64,000 nt of DNA from Lineus longissimus (Eukaryota > Nemertea > Pilidiophora > Heteronemertea > Lineidae), in assembly GCF_910592395.1 (NCBI RefSeq), contig NC_088322.1, forward strand, positions 9,481,431-9,545,430, in the 5' to 3' direction. A program made the translations under genes and the position numbers. Of this stretch, positions 46,884 through 58,600 are shown in pieces (the first letter of the stretch is position 1; every line of letters begins with the position of its first letter). The notes below the pieces were generated by a model, which saw only the letters and a program-made list of their open reading frames with translations, had not been told where the DNA came from and ran no database searches.

Positions 46884-49800
46884 ATGAGGGCAAGCATTTT
46901 GCTTGCTTGTGTCTTATTCGGCGCATTCGTGCTGAACTCCGAGGTACGTAGCGAACTATTTTTTCACGAAAACATTATACTGCCAGCAAAATAAGCCGAA
47001 AATGGCTAAGAAAACGTGTCAGCATTTCATTTAAAATAGCTCGTTCTTCTTCACGTTTCGTCCGATTCTGGTAAAGTAAGCATTAGTTTATACTTTCGTA
47101 TTTGATGTTTCAGATGAACTATAACATTTGTACAAATATTTCATGTTCTACGCGAATTCACCAAAAATCAGAGTGCCAGGAAATGGAGTACAGCCTTATA
47201 ATAGCCCCGGGGTCACACCCTATATCCGCCATTCATTAATGAATGTCGCCAAAAATTAATGTCGCAACTTCGACATATTTTCGAAGACAGTGGATGTGAC
47301 AACGAAAAGCGTGTTTGGCACAACCATTGACGACTGGTGTATTATGTAATCGCAAAACCTCAGTGTCCGCGGATTAGTGTCCCAGCTCAGGGACAGAGGA
47401 TTCTGAGGCATATTGAAGGTTTATAAATATTGGCCTGGCCCCCTCCCATACTTCTTCAGTGTGAGTGTGTTACTGTATCGGTGAACATCTGTGATTGTTC
47501 CCGATATTCTAGTGTTTCCATACATTAGACAGCGAAAGAGACCATGACTTTTCAATAGGAACAGACACAGGAAAACGTGTTAATCTATCTTTCATCTTCC
47601 CCAAACATACTCTCCGGACGGCGCAGTGGACCGGCCTCGTCCTGTCGCCCGGTTAGGATGACGAAATGGACTGCCCCGGGAGTCTATAATCCAAAAAATG
47701 AGGAGAAACACTCGGGAACCTTAACACCGGTTTCTAACCTGCTTTATACAATTATTTGCTTCAATTACAGGTGTCATGCATGTTCATCTCGGAACAAGAC
47801 AGCAGCAGCAGCCAAGAGGACTCTTCCGAGGCCACGATGTCCGACGAGCTGGTAGATATCGACAGCCTATTCGACGAGCAGACTGAGCTTCATGGCGATG
47901 ACCCGAGCCCACCCGCCGCAAGCGACGATATGCCGCTTCCCGCAAGCGACGACGCCCCATTCTGGGACAATATTGGGGACGATGATATGCCCAATAACGA
48001 CGCACCCAAGAGCTTCGACCAGATATTCCGAGAAATCAGAGAAAGCAGTAAGTCTCCATACTCCTGCGTAACGCCTGGGTACGAAGGCAGATAAGGCCAC
48101 TGAAAATCGAGGGCATGGTTCAAATCTCCACCTCCACCAAACTTTTAGCCTGAAACAAATCAATATTGATGTCCGATAAACAAACTTAAATGAATTTGTG
48201 TTTTTCAACAGTCTGTTGACGACAAGGCCATGAACTTTGTTAGCAAAATTACGGATTTCTTACTTTACTTTGCCTATCTTTGTTAATCCAGCAAATCCGT
48301 TTCAAGCGGTCCAGGCCTTTAGTAAACGTAACAACCTGTGCTAGATATGTGATATTCGGCGATAAAACAATAAGAACAGACTTTGCACCGTGTCTAGTTC
48401 ATTATCCCATTCACAGATAAACTTTGTCAAAGGCTGCGAAACCAAGGTTGCGTTCCCTTGTGAACTTGTGGCGCTGGTTCCATTGTCTCGCCATCATGTT
48501 CCCTGGTTCCTTGTGAACTTGTGGCGCTGGTTCCATTGTCTCGCCATCATGTTCCCTGGTTCCCTTGTGAACTTGTGGCGCTGGTTCCATTGTCTCGCCA
48601 TCATGTTCCCTGGTACAACCAGTGGGAACGTCCGATAAGCCCAATAAAAAGAAATAGTACGTGTACTTGCGTACTCAAAAAAAAACAAACCGTGAAAATT
48701 TCTTTTTTTCCGAAATTTTTGGCTGGTCACAAAAATAATGAGGTGCAATAATGCCATCCCTTTAAGGTTTTAATTCCAAGGCAGGAGGGTAATTCCTCTG
48801 CCTACCACCATGCGCCGCCACTTGCAGTATCAACTAATGCAGCTGATCTCTGATAACGATTTTCGGCAGTTTTGAAGATGGTTTCCGAATATCATGCAGG
48901 CCGGTTATATCCCGTGTCCTAATGCATTCCTTATTTCAGTTTAATGATTCTTCAATTATGGAAGCGATTATTTTATGAAAAACCATGTGTCTCACACCCA
49001 AGTTGCCCCTTTAACATTTCTCACCCGTCCTCTTCAGACAATGGTTCCTTCGACTTCGTCCAGGATGACGGGACATTGTTGATGGAGCTGGACATTCGAT
49101 ACAAGAGGGAGACATATGATGATCTGATCAATAAGTAAGTTGTGTAACAAGTTTGAACCTGCATGGTGTAACAGTAACCAGTGCTCCCAGAATAGATACT
49201 CCAAGTCAAATGTCGATGAGGGTAGTGCCCTGTTGACGGAATTGGACATCAGGTATATACAAGACTAACACGTCACGTCGATTCGAATTCAACCAGCAAA
49301 CCACTGATTTTTGTCGCTTGGATCAGAAATAAAAAAACTCGTTTGCGGTGGCAAGAGCATGCCTGCCACAAGATTCGGTGATCGCACCGACCTGCAATCA
49401 CTGTAAAACCCAACGATTACAGGTTTTACACAACGGAAGATACACCTTTTCTCGCACATACCAGTGATTATAATCGCAAGTCACAACGACAAAAACCACT
49501 CGTTTGCGCGGCGGTTCATATTTTTTCTTTTCATCCGCAGTGGAGGCATTGAAGCAACCTTCGGACTGTCCCAGTTTGACACTGGCAACAGACGATCTCG
49601 CTTTAAACGGAAAGCAATCAGGAACAAAAAATGGACCAACAACGTCGTACCATACCAAATGTCTAATATTTTCTGTAAGTATTAAGTATGCTTCATCCTC
49701 GAAAATCCCGGGTCAGTCGTATCCTCCTCCCCTCGCACACTTTACTATTAAAGCTCGGTCGTTAGTGATGAGTATTGGTTTGAGGTTCAGGATGATCATG

Positions 49801-52800
49801 CTTTCGCCAGATATACATTGTACTTCAAAGGATCATTGGGCTAATCGACCGCAAAAACAAAGGATCGATAGGCTAAAGGCGGAATCATACAAAATGTGTT
49901 CATCTCTTCTTCTTCTGCGTTCAGCCTACAGTTTATCTTCTAAATGTATGTAAGCAATCGAAGAGCATCGAAGCCACAGAAACTGCCGTAGTTTTCTCTT
50001 CAATGGGGCGGATATTTGGTTATTTCTGATCTTAAAGGACCGTGCTATTTGATTACGTTGGTGGTTAGTCGTTTCCGTGGAAATGACGCTGCCACTCAGG
50101 TAACCGCACCAGAATTTTTTTTTCCACTTTTGGCAGATTTTCGAAAAATATAATTCGACACCCTTGTGGTATAATTTTCGCCTATAACGATGCAAACATA
50201 TTTACTTTCAGCGTATTCTGACCGCTCAGTCATCACGGCAGCGATCAATGACTACCACCGCTACACGTGTATCAGATTCAGAGCAGCCACATCAAGAGAC
50301 CGGAACAAGATTAGCATTCAGAGCGGAAGTGGGTGTTCCTCCTACGTCGGCATGATTGGGGGTACCCAACCAGTCAGTCTGGCAAGCGGTTGCCGAATCG
50401 TAAGTCCATGATGACAGGTTTGAGACAATGTTATATAATTTCTATCAACCTGGACCTCAAGAAAATATAATTAACACGGATGGTAGGCCTTTAACAGAGG
50501 AACAAACGTTGTTTCCCTTTCGGAAGACTCAGAACAATCAGCAGATCATTTTAGGGTCATTTTGAAAGATTTAGGTAGAGTGCATACGCTCACAGCTTCG
50601 CCGATGGGATTGATATGATTAAAGTTTACAGTACCCGGGCTTAGGATCTCTTCTATCTCGTTTTCAGAATATTTCTTGAGGGTTCTTGATTTACTAGGCC
50701 CTATGACTCGCTAAGGCACAAACGGGCCAAAAAACCACGAAACGTATGGCTTGCGAAACCTCTCTATTATTCCGCCATCTTCATTCACGTTGAGAACCTT
50801 AACCTTTCCATTTATTTTCCAGAAAGGCATCGTGATTCACGAGCTCGGTCACGCGATCGGATTCAACCACGAGCAGACGCGACCAGACCGTGATAACTAC
50901 GTCACGATCTACAACCAAAACATCGTCAGCGGCATGGAGTTCAATTTCAATAAATACACGACACAGGCTATTGACAGTATGGGGGTGCCGTATGATTATA
51001 GCAGCGTCATGCATTATGGAGGAACGGTAAGATTCTAGAGTGGGAACACTGGTTACCTCCTACATGCCTTGGTTACAACCTTAAAGAGGTAGTTAAAGAC
51101 ACTTTTTTCCAATCTGTCGGCTGCAGATTCTAGAGTGGGAACACTGGTGGTTACCTCCTACATGCCTTGGATACAACCTTAAAGAGGTAGTTAAAGACAC
51201 TTTTTTCCAATCCGTCGGCTGCCCAGTCACCACCCACACGACAGCAATAGTTTCATTTGCCCTCCATTTCTGTCGAGTAAACCCTCCGTGCAGCAATCAT
51301 CATTGAACGGATCGATGCATGGGCATACGCGGATGCGAGGAACGGCATCATGACGGCTTATTCTCGACCTCGGTTAACGCGAAAGTTTCCCGCGCCAGGA
51401 TTAAACGCATACAATACACGTCTAATCGAAACCTCACTATTGTTCATGTTTCAGGCATTCAGCAAGAATGGTCGCTACACGATAGTGGCAAAGGACCGCA
51501 ACTACCAATCTCGGATGGGCAACAGAGCCGGCTTCAGTTTCAGCGATATCAAACTGGCCAACCTCCGTTATAACTGTAATTGTGAGTAGACATAGCCGCA
51601 TTTGGATAATCCTCGTAATACAGGGTGATCCAAAAAAATTCAACACGCAATTTAAAAAAATATTTTTCATTGATGTTTAAAGTTTGTTTAAGCGCCAGGC
51701 TTGAAACTTTGTGTTTTGAATGGCCCACCACAAGGGTTGAGGTCTGTTGAGCGGAAGCGTCGAGATTAAGACGCCAACCACACCAACTGGTAATGATAGT
51801 TAATTAAAAATAACCACTGGGGCCACGAATTAAGTTCTGCATATCACTGTTGGAAACGCTCTTGTTTAGTGGAACCAGGCATTTTATTCATGCTATATAC
51901 TCTTGATATCACTTTCAGCGCGCTGCGCTGCGAAGCGATGCCCTGGCGAAGGGTTCGTCGGCCCTGACTGCAAGTGTTGGTGTCCCGGTACAACTACGGA
52001 TCCCATCAGGCAGTGCTCCGGAACCGGTGAAGTAGTCACCACAACACCGACGCGACGAACAACTCCAGCACCAACAAATGGTGAGTTTTGTGATTTACCG
52101 ATAACTGACAACTAGAGAGGTTGCGAGAAGTTTAATATTTACATGTTATTTTATTAATAAGCTAAGCCGTATCAGTCCCTTGTATCATTGTCCTCTGGCC
52201 GTATCTGCCAGAGGGCGTAGCCCGAGTGCTGATACGGGCTCTCGACTGGCTGATACGGCTCAGCTCACAAGATCAACCAACATTGCAGTAATTTTTGTGT
52301 TTAAACGTTATAAAACCTTGTATGCTGGTTTCCTCTTTCGTGTTTAATGGGAGTTCTTCTGGAAAGTATGTGTTACGATATAGGTTAGTTATGCCTTCAT
52401 TTTTCAACCTCTTTATCAACAATATCACCTTGCGTTTTGAAGAGTTAGTGCTACAAAAGAATATCGACAAACGCGGAATCCGCTACAATTTCTGCACACG
52501 TTAACTCATTCGTTTCTAAATCTCTCTAATATTACAGGTTGTAACACTGACCGGGCCGCCAGTTGCGCCACCTATAAGACTCGTGGGTACTGCTGCAAGA
52601 ACCACCAACACTATGGATATATGAGCAGGAACTGCAAGAAGACGTGCAACATTTGTAATGGAGGTGCTGGATCCTGTACAACTACCAGTACGTTACACTC
52701 TCACACCGGGGGCACATCCAGGGGGGGGGGGGCACATCCAGGGGGGGGGGCAAGTGCTCCACCTGAAGTCACCCGAAAAATTTCAGAAAGCGCACTTTTG

Positions 52801-54107
52801 CCTCCCACTCCAAAAACTAGAAAACTACATGTAGTTACCCCCTGCTCACAACTGTCGTCACAGGCTATTGCAGAGCTAAAGTTGAAGGGGGCAGGGTACC
52901 ACGTGCCTCCCGATAAAAAACAGCTATACGGACCTGTGGGGTGGGGGGGGGGGGGGGGGGTGAAAACAATAATATTCATAACTACTGGCTTCTCCGTGTA
53001 CCAGTAAGGAGCATATCTCAAAATTCCACTAGGAGGAAACAAGACCCAGTAGGCTACGCAGCATTCCCGCTTTGTTATAACTGTCTGTTTCTCAACTGCA
53101 GCTAATTGCGCGGACAAAGGTCAACATTGTGCCTATTGGTCAGGCCAGGGTTATTGCAGGTCATCCAGTTCGTACGCCGACTTCATGAGGACCAACTGCG
53201 CCAAGACCTGCAACCATTGCCGCTCAACAACGACAACGACAACGACATGTAAGTGTATCCTCCAGCTATTTTGGTTTTTTCCATCCGTGTGGTTCTCCAT
53301 ATTTCAGTGTTTTCATAGAAGAGACAGCTAGGGAGACCATGACTTTTTGAAAAGGGGATGTATACACTGAATAAATCATCATCAACGTCTTTCAGCGTTC
53401 CCTAAAAATGAGGGGAAAACACTCTGAAACGGAAACACGCAAAAACGTTACACCGGACCTATTCACGTGCGGTTTCGCATGCGCTGTCGTGCAATTCAAG
53501 AAAAATCGAATCGCTGAGAGTGCGATTGCGAGAACTCATGCGAATAGACACGTTACGGCTAATGCACCCAAACCGAACCAACAAAAGTGTTTGCTTTGCG
53601 ATGTTGCATCGCATTCAGTGAACACCTGTCGTGTCTGATGTGTATGATGAATCTGGCAATGATCATGAAGAGGCCTGTTGTGTCCAACTGGTCCATAGAG
53701 AAGAAGAATTAAAGAAAAAGAACATGTTTCCGAGCGTCCACTTGAAACCATACTCTCCAAATAAGAGAGGAGACAATATCGATTTTATCTCAAATACTAT
53801 GCTCAAATACAAAATGGCCGCCTAAATATAAAATGGTGACCAAAATCGCTTCTGCTAACACGAGTTCATATTGTACAGGGCCTTTATTAAAGTATTTGAG
53901 TAATCATTCCACAAAAACCTAGAGCAGCTTTTTTTGCGCTGGGCTGTCATGAAATAAATCCTGACCGCTATCTCTTTCGTTTTAGCAAACTGCCAAGATA
54001 AGAGCACCAACTGTTCGAATTGGACGAGGAGCGGTTACTGTACAAGTAGCTACTACCGCTCTTGGATGAGCCAGAACTGCAAAAGATCTTGCAGACTTTG
54101 TCAATAG
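46884..54107 (+). CDS. Secreted astacin-family zinc metalloprotease with three ShK domains, 555 aa
   Basis: Predicted secreted proteolytic enzyme of the M12A family. Exons: 46884-46943, 47771-48047, 49038-49134, 49541-49674, 50212-50399, 50823-51026, 51455-51581, 51919-52080, 52538-52687, 53102-53248, 53986-54107. All joins carry GT-AG signals and the frame is open for 1668 nt. Signal peptide: residues 1-20 ([15 protein letters not shown]). Residues 21-160 form an acidic, Asp/Pro-rich propeptide. RRSR (162-165) and KRK (167-169) look like furin-type cleavage sites just before the catalytic start WTNNVVPY. Zinc motif [12 protein letters not shown] puts ligands at H258, H262 and H268 and the base at E259; the Met-turn SVMHY supplies M315 and Y317. 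A Cys-rich, Thr-rich stretch (363-416) leads to ShK-type six-cysteine domains at about 418-460, 467-510 and 516-555, each in its own phase-1 exon. The substrate is unknown. Confidence 0.92.
46944..47770 (+). other. Astacin gene intron 1
   Basis: Between GTACGT at 46944 and TTACAG at 47770. It holds a copy of the GCAGTGGACCGGCC repeat (47603-47690) and a segment 47510-47745 that recurs in intron 10. Confidence 0.7.
47603..47690. repeat. Dispersed repeat GCAGTGGACCGGCC, copy 3
   Basis: ACTCTCCGGACGGCGCAGTG GACCGGCCTCGTCC... and GGATGACGAAATGGACTGCC match the copies at 46297 and 61796. Confidence 0.75.
48457..48613. repeat. 53-bp tandem repeat x 3 (astacin intron 2)
   Basis: CTTGTGAACTTGTGGCGCTG...GTCTCGCCATCATGTTCCCTGG recurs at 48457, 48510 and 48564. 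Confidence 0.95.
51031..51222. repeat. 95-bp tandem duplication (astacin intron 6)
   Basis: GATTCTAGAGTGGGAACACT at 51031 recurs at 51126, and the following ~75 bases match apart from a 3-bp insertion (GGT) and a few substitutions. The first copy begins right at the exon 6 donor. Confidence 0.93.
52155..52262. repeat. GCCGTATCAG foldback repeat (astacin intron 8)
   Basis: AAGCCGTATCAG on the left and CTGATACGGCT on the right pair as outer arms. CCTCTGG...CCAGAGG forms an inner stem and CTGATACGGGCT adds another copy. The result is a compact foldback of about 105 bp. Confidence 0.75.
52720..52962. repeat. Poly-G tracts in astacin intron 9
   Basis: Runs of nine or ten G near 52722-52750 flank a duplicated GGCACATCCAG, and a longer run lies at about 52937-52961. 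Such tracts can form G-quadruplexes on the transcribed RNA (inference) and are also prone to assembly error. Confidence 0.85.
53400..53830 (+). pseudogene. Decayed retroelement gag fragment with one zinc knuckle (astacin intron 10)
   Basis: An open frame over 53408-53635 ends with [19 protein letters not shown], a Cys-x2-Cys-x5-His-x4-Cys pattern like the knuckle of BEL/Pao-type gag proteins. A stop follows at once, and the next frame carries [20 protein letters not shown] without recognisable domains. No LTR, protease or polymerase was seen nearby. The call rests on the short motif only. Confidence 0.35.
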
Positions 54108-54970
54108 GCGGCGATTGTCAGCAATGGTCGTCCGATATCCCGTTATCAACGGTCTTCGAATTCTCCAAGACAGATTCAAGACCGCCTCACCACACTACAC
54201 TACGTCGGAGTATGCGCCTTCACACTGGACGGAGTGAAGGTGGCGCCCAGGCATGGAATGCCCGCGGCCCAACGGCCAGAACTGGTGCAATGCCGATGGC
54301 CCTCTATGGACAAAGTGGGGACGGGTACAATACACTGTAAGGATATTGTACAAATATAGTGTGAGAAGTCTCTTTACGCAATTACTTGTTACATTGACAA
54401 TTCCTTTCGGGAAATTCTGCATCGTTTGCGATTTATAACATCTCCCTGGGCGAAGGCTGGTCTGCCAACTCTAAGGAATTCCATATTTAAAGCTGATCTG
54501 GTCCTTAAATAACTGAAAGCTTGCTGCTACATGTATCATCGCTTGAAAATTTATCATATTCATTCGGATTCCAGCTTTGGTCGTTTCAGGTGTATTTGAA
54601 CACCACTTCAGCTTTAACAGTATGGTGCATATTATGATCCCTTCCTAAATATATTGTAGTGGTTTGTGTGTAAGCTCATGTATGGTAATATTTTGAAAAA
54701 GAAGAAAATTATATTAGTAAAATACTATTATTGTTGTCCTTTTTTATTGTGTAAACTACTCAGTTTTGAAAAATGCTGGGAAACCATCATGGTTATCCAG
54801 GTTTATTATATGAAATGAAACGCTCAGTGCAAGAACATAATAGAGAGGTTACGTTTCTGAAAGCAAACGTCAAACCCGAACGGTATAGACGTCATTCTCG
54901 TCGATTCTGGAGTTGACCGAGGGGTTACCTGCGAATTAACGATGGTGGTGTAATCGGACCTGGAATTGCC
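54108..54970. other. Convergent 3' interval, astacin / Death-domain gene
   Basis: 863 bp between the astacin stop (54105-54107) and the stop of the minus-strand gene (54971-54973). No exon was seen. An AATAAA signal on the minus strand lies at 54742-54747. No plain AATAAA was found for the plus strand. Confidence 0.6.
54742..54747 (-). terminator. AATAAA polyadenylation signal for the Death-domain gene
   Basis: TTTATT on the plus strand, so AATAAA on the coding strand, about 224 bases after the stop codon. The distance is ordinary for a short 3' UTR. The cleavage site is not determined. Confidence 0.5.
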
Positions 54971-55617
54971 TCATTTGGCGGAACCTGTTGAATTCTTTCT
55001 ACTGTTATCCCTAGAAGTCCTACGAGAGTTTGTGTTGCTATTCGGCGGGGAAATCACAGATTTTTCGCGCTTCATGGAATCAAGCACTATTCTCGCCTTC
55101 TGCCAATTATTTGAAATCCCTCGGCGTTGTCCATTCGCACTGCCTCTTTCCCCATTTCGATTTGACCTAATCTTCGTAAGCCGTTCCTTGAACAGTTTTT
55201 CGCACTTTGTAATATGTGTGTCTTGAATTTCTAATTCTAACTGAATCAGCTCCTCCCCTGCTAATTTTTTTATCTCTTTCGTCAGCAAAGTTTCAATACA
55301 AATGTTCAACAGTTTCTTCTTCAAGAAATAACTGTAGGCATCATTGATAGCTTTCCGAGTGCTACACGTCATCACGACGTCAACGCCGTCCTTCTTCAGA
55401 TCGAGGCGGGCGAACTTCAAACCAGGGATCGAGGTTAATGTATTCATTTTATCGATTGCATCATTCATGACGTCATCGCGCGTGACCGTTTTGTAATACT
55501 TCCTTGCATTTGCCTCTCTGTATCCTGACTCTGAAAGGCTCTGCAGGAGGGAACTTGTTGGAATGTCAGTGTCAATGCTTGCCGTCAAGTTGGCGCAGAC
55601 TTCCACAGTAACCATCG
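54971..55617 (-). CDS. Last exon: TRADD-N-like module 2 and basic tail
   Basis: 647 nt including the TGA stop. Residues ~477-620 repeat the module 1 pattern (VTVEVCANLTASID; FARLDLKKDGVDVVMTCST; AINDAYSYFLKKKLLNICIE; LIQLELEI). Residues ~635-689 are Asn/Ser/Arg-rich with no predicted structure. The short exon 55913-55857, encoding ESETVSEETPEKPKREKT, links it to module 1. Confidence 0.6.
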
Positions 55618-58600
55618 CTGAAAAACGGTGCAGTCAGTTTTGAATTACTGTAGCGTTTTTATTTTTGTGATTTAAGAATATTTTTGGGTTTCAATATGGC
55701 TACCGGATGGGACTGTCAAATTGCGGAATATGCCGGGAATATCGAAGTATATGCATGAGGTACGGGTAGTCATATCTACATCTATCTTCCTCTTCTGTTA
55801 GGGGAAGGGAAAAGACCGCTTCAACAGTGTCCGGAGTGTACATTTAGGCTACTTACTTGTTTTCTCACGTTTGGGCTTCTCCGGTGTCTCTTCGCTGACT
55901 GTTTCACTCTCTTCTGAAACAGGACACGACGTCAGAATATGAGTAATTACAAAGAGAATAAGAAAACTTCGAATACAAAGGTCATGCAGTCTTTCAAATA
56001 AAGAATACTCTGGTACATGAGCGAGAGTTATTCCAGATGTCTGAGCGACGCGATCGCAGGCGCGCCATCTGTCGTAGCGGCCTCACAGAGAATTACGGTG
56101 ATGACGCTACAAAAAAGAGGTCAAAGTTGGCCTCTTATTTCCTCTCCCTTATTCTCGACTCTACTAATTTCTGATTCTTCATTACTTATTCCCAATCTTC
56201 GGATGTTTATAGCTGGGGTCAGTATCGCCCTTTGTTCCCATTAGTTGACTTCGCCCAAATCATATGTTGATGGAATAGTGAGTGACTAAGCCGTTGCATT
56301 GAGAATTGGGTATAGGCAAAACGAGAGGCAAATAACTTGAGAATCGGGAATAAAAAATCAGATATTAGAACCCAACTCCTGGCTGGTAGTATCCTTTTGG
56401 TACCGGTACATCCTGTCATTTCTTACTTACTTTCTTCTTCCGGTTCCTCAGACATATCTTTTCCCTCTTCCTGTAGCGCAGGCGCGGTGAACGTTTCCTC
56501 TGGAGGTGGAACGCCATCCTCAAAGTCGTCGATATGAAGAGAATACCTCACGTAGTGTATTCCTTGATCTTGTAAGAGATTCTCCCGTCCAAACACCTTC
56601 TGACAAGCCCGGAGAAGTTCACCACTTTTATACATCGCCTTCAATTCTTGATAACACGCGTCACCATGACAACTCATGCTGATGATGACACTCCCAACCA
56701 CTAGGTGGTGCACGAAGAAGTTCTTCAATTTGACGATCTCCTCAAGTGCCCGGATGTTGTCCTCTGCTTGTTTTACGATTGTTTTGTATAAATGTGCGCA
56801 CATGTCCTTGAAAAGGTCAGTAAAGTTAGGAGGAATTCCACCTTCGGGAATAAGCTGGTCCACCCGCAGATGGCCGGTCACGACACCTGGAAAAAAGGCA
56901 GACATCGATGAGGGTCGAAATTATTTTCCATGTTTTGCCAATCGTGGCGCTGATTCAAAGTCCTCAAACGAGTATTTCATATTTTAGGAACTAGCCCAAA
57001 TTTTGCACTGACACGTGCATGTTGAAATGTAAAGAAAGCTGGCGAAAACCTCGGCAAATACTATATTTTTGTCTATGAGGGCCCCTTCAAAGCCTCCCAG
57101 TGTGGCTGTAAAAGAAGCTTTTATGTAAAGAAAAAAATATACTGGTATAAAAGGGGCAGTTCAGCTTTAATTTTTTGGTCAAAATGATTTAAAGTTGAAT
57201 TGTCTCCTATTAGTAACCGATGGGGTGTTTTACTCCAGCAATTGGATGCGTATAAAAGTTCTAAGTCGTGTTATAGATGCTTTCTGCCCATTGGCTAATC
57301 GATCCATCAACAGGTATAATACTAGAATAAAAATGAGCCTTATGGCGACTCCTAAAATCCTTTTAAACGACTCCTAAAATCCTGGCTGTTCGAGGAAGCA
57401 TTTCTTGGTGGGGAGGTAGCGCCTTGAGCAGGTTTACCTGGAGTTTGGCGCTCTATAAGACATTGTTGATTGATTGATTGATAGTTCACCAGCTGTAAAT
57501 GGCTGGACATGATACCGCCTTGCTTATAAGACGGAGTCGGAGTAAAAGGAAACGTACGTTCTTGCAAGACCTGTTTCTCCACCTTCTTTGCAGGTGTCTC
57601 CTTCACTGGTTTCAGTTTTGGCGTCTCTGTTGGTACTGCCTCTTGTACTTCCGGTGAAGGTGTTGGAGGAAGAGGTGCCGGTTGTTCCTCGACATGTTCT
57701 AGTATTTCCGTTTTCGGCTCGGTCACATCCTCTTTCTCATCTTCGCTTCCGTTCTCCACATCGTCTGACGGATTACTGCTGGTAATGGAAGTAGTGCTGT
57801 CACAACTCATAGTCCGCGGGCGTCGTTTGGTCATTTTCTTTGTTGAGGAACGTGATGAAATACTTCCGCCAGATGACCGCCGACTCGAGTTCAGGGAACC
57901 AATAGACGAGTTCGGGCTATATATTTTCGGAAGTTTAGGAAATTTGGATGGGAACTTTTGTTTTGTTTTGATTTTGATTTTTGTCTTCTGCCGCGTGATC
58001 TGCGTTGGTGTTGCTTGGTAACAAGACGGATCGTGGCCACCAATTGGACATCTTGTGCATGGTATTCTCACTGTGTAAGTCTTAATCAAATCTGAAATGA
58101 AATGTACAGCAAAAACTGAAATGATACGGTCAGTTACGCTTGAAAGTATATGTGAATGACACCCCGAGCCGAACTAAACATATTTGAAATCGGGCGAGAG
58201 ACAGGTGGGTGTTGAAACCCATGGCTTCGAGATGGGTCGACCCTTACATGTTGAAACGCTGTGACTGGAATAAAAAACTTGCCGACAAACCGAATTCAAT
58301 GTTGTACTATTAATTAAAGGAATCTCTCTGGTGATATCTTTGTACCTGCCACCCTGTGGAGCCTTTCCTGCCTCAGCGCCCGCACCAACTTGACCACAGA
58401 CGCCGCCTCGCCAACCCTGGAGTGCCACCGAAGCATACATTGATATATCACCTCCCGGGGTCCGTCAGTTTTGTATTTGGTATCTATTTCTACCAGGTCT
58501 TCGTTGGTCAGATCTAGGCGACGCATGAGGAACTTCCATTCTGTGGAGAGGCCGACTAACTCTGATGACAACACACTGAAAACTTTTTCGATGTCTGAAG

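Noticed and set aside
54062-54438. Frames overlapping and following the astacin stop
   Set aside because: The first overlaps the last ShK exon in another frame; the rest lie in the 3' flank without support.
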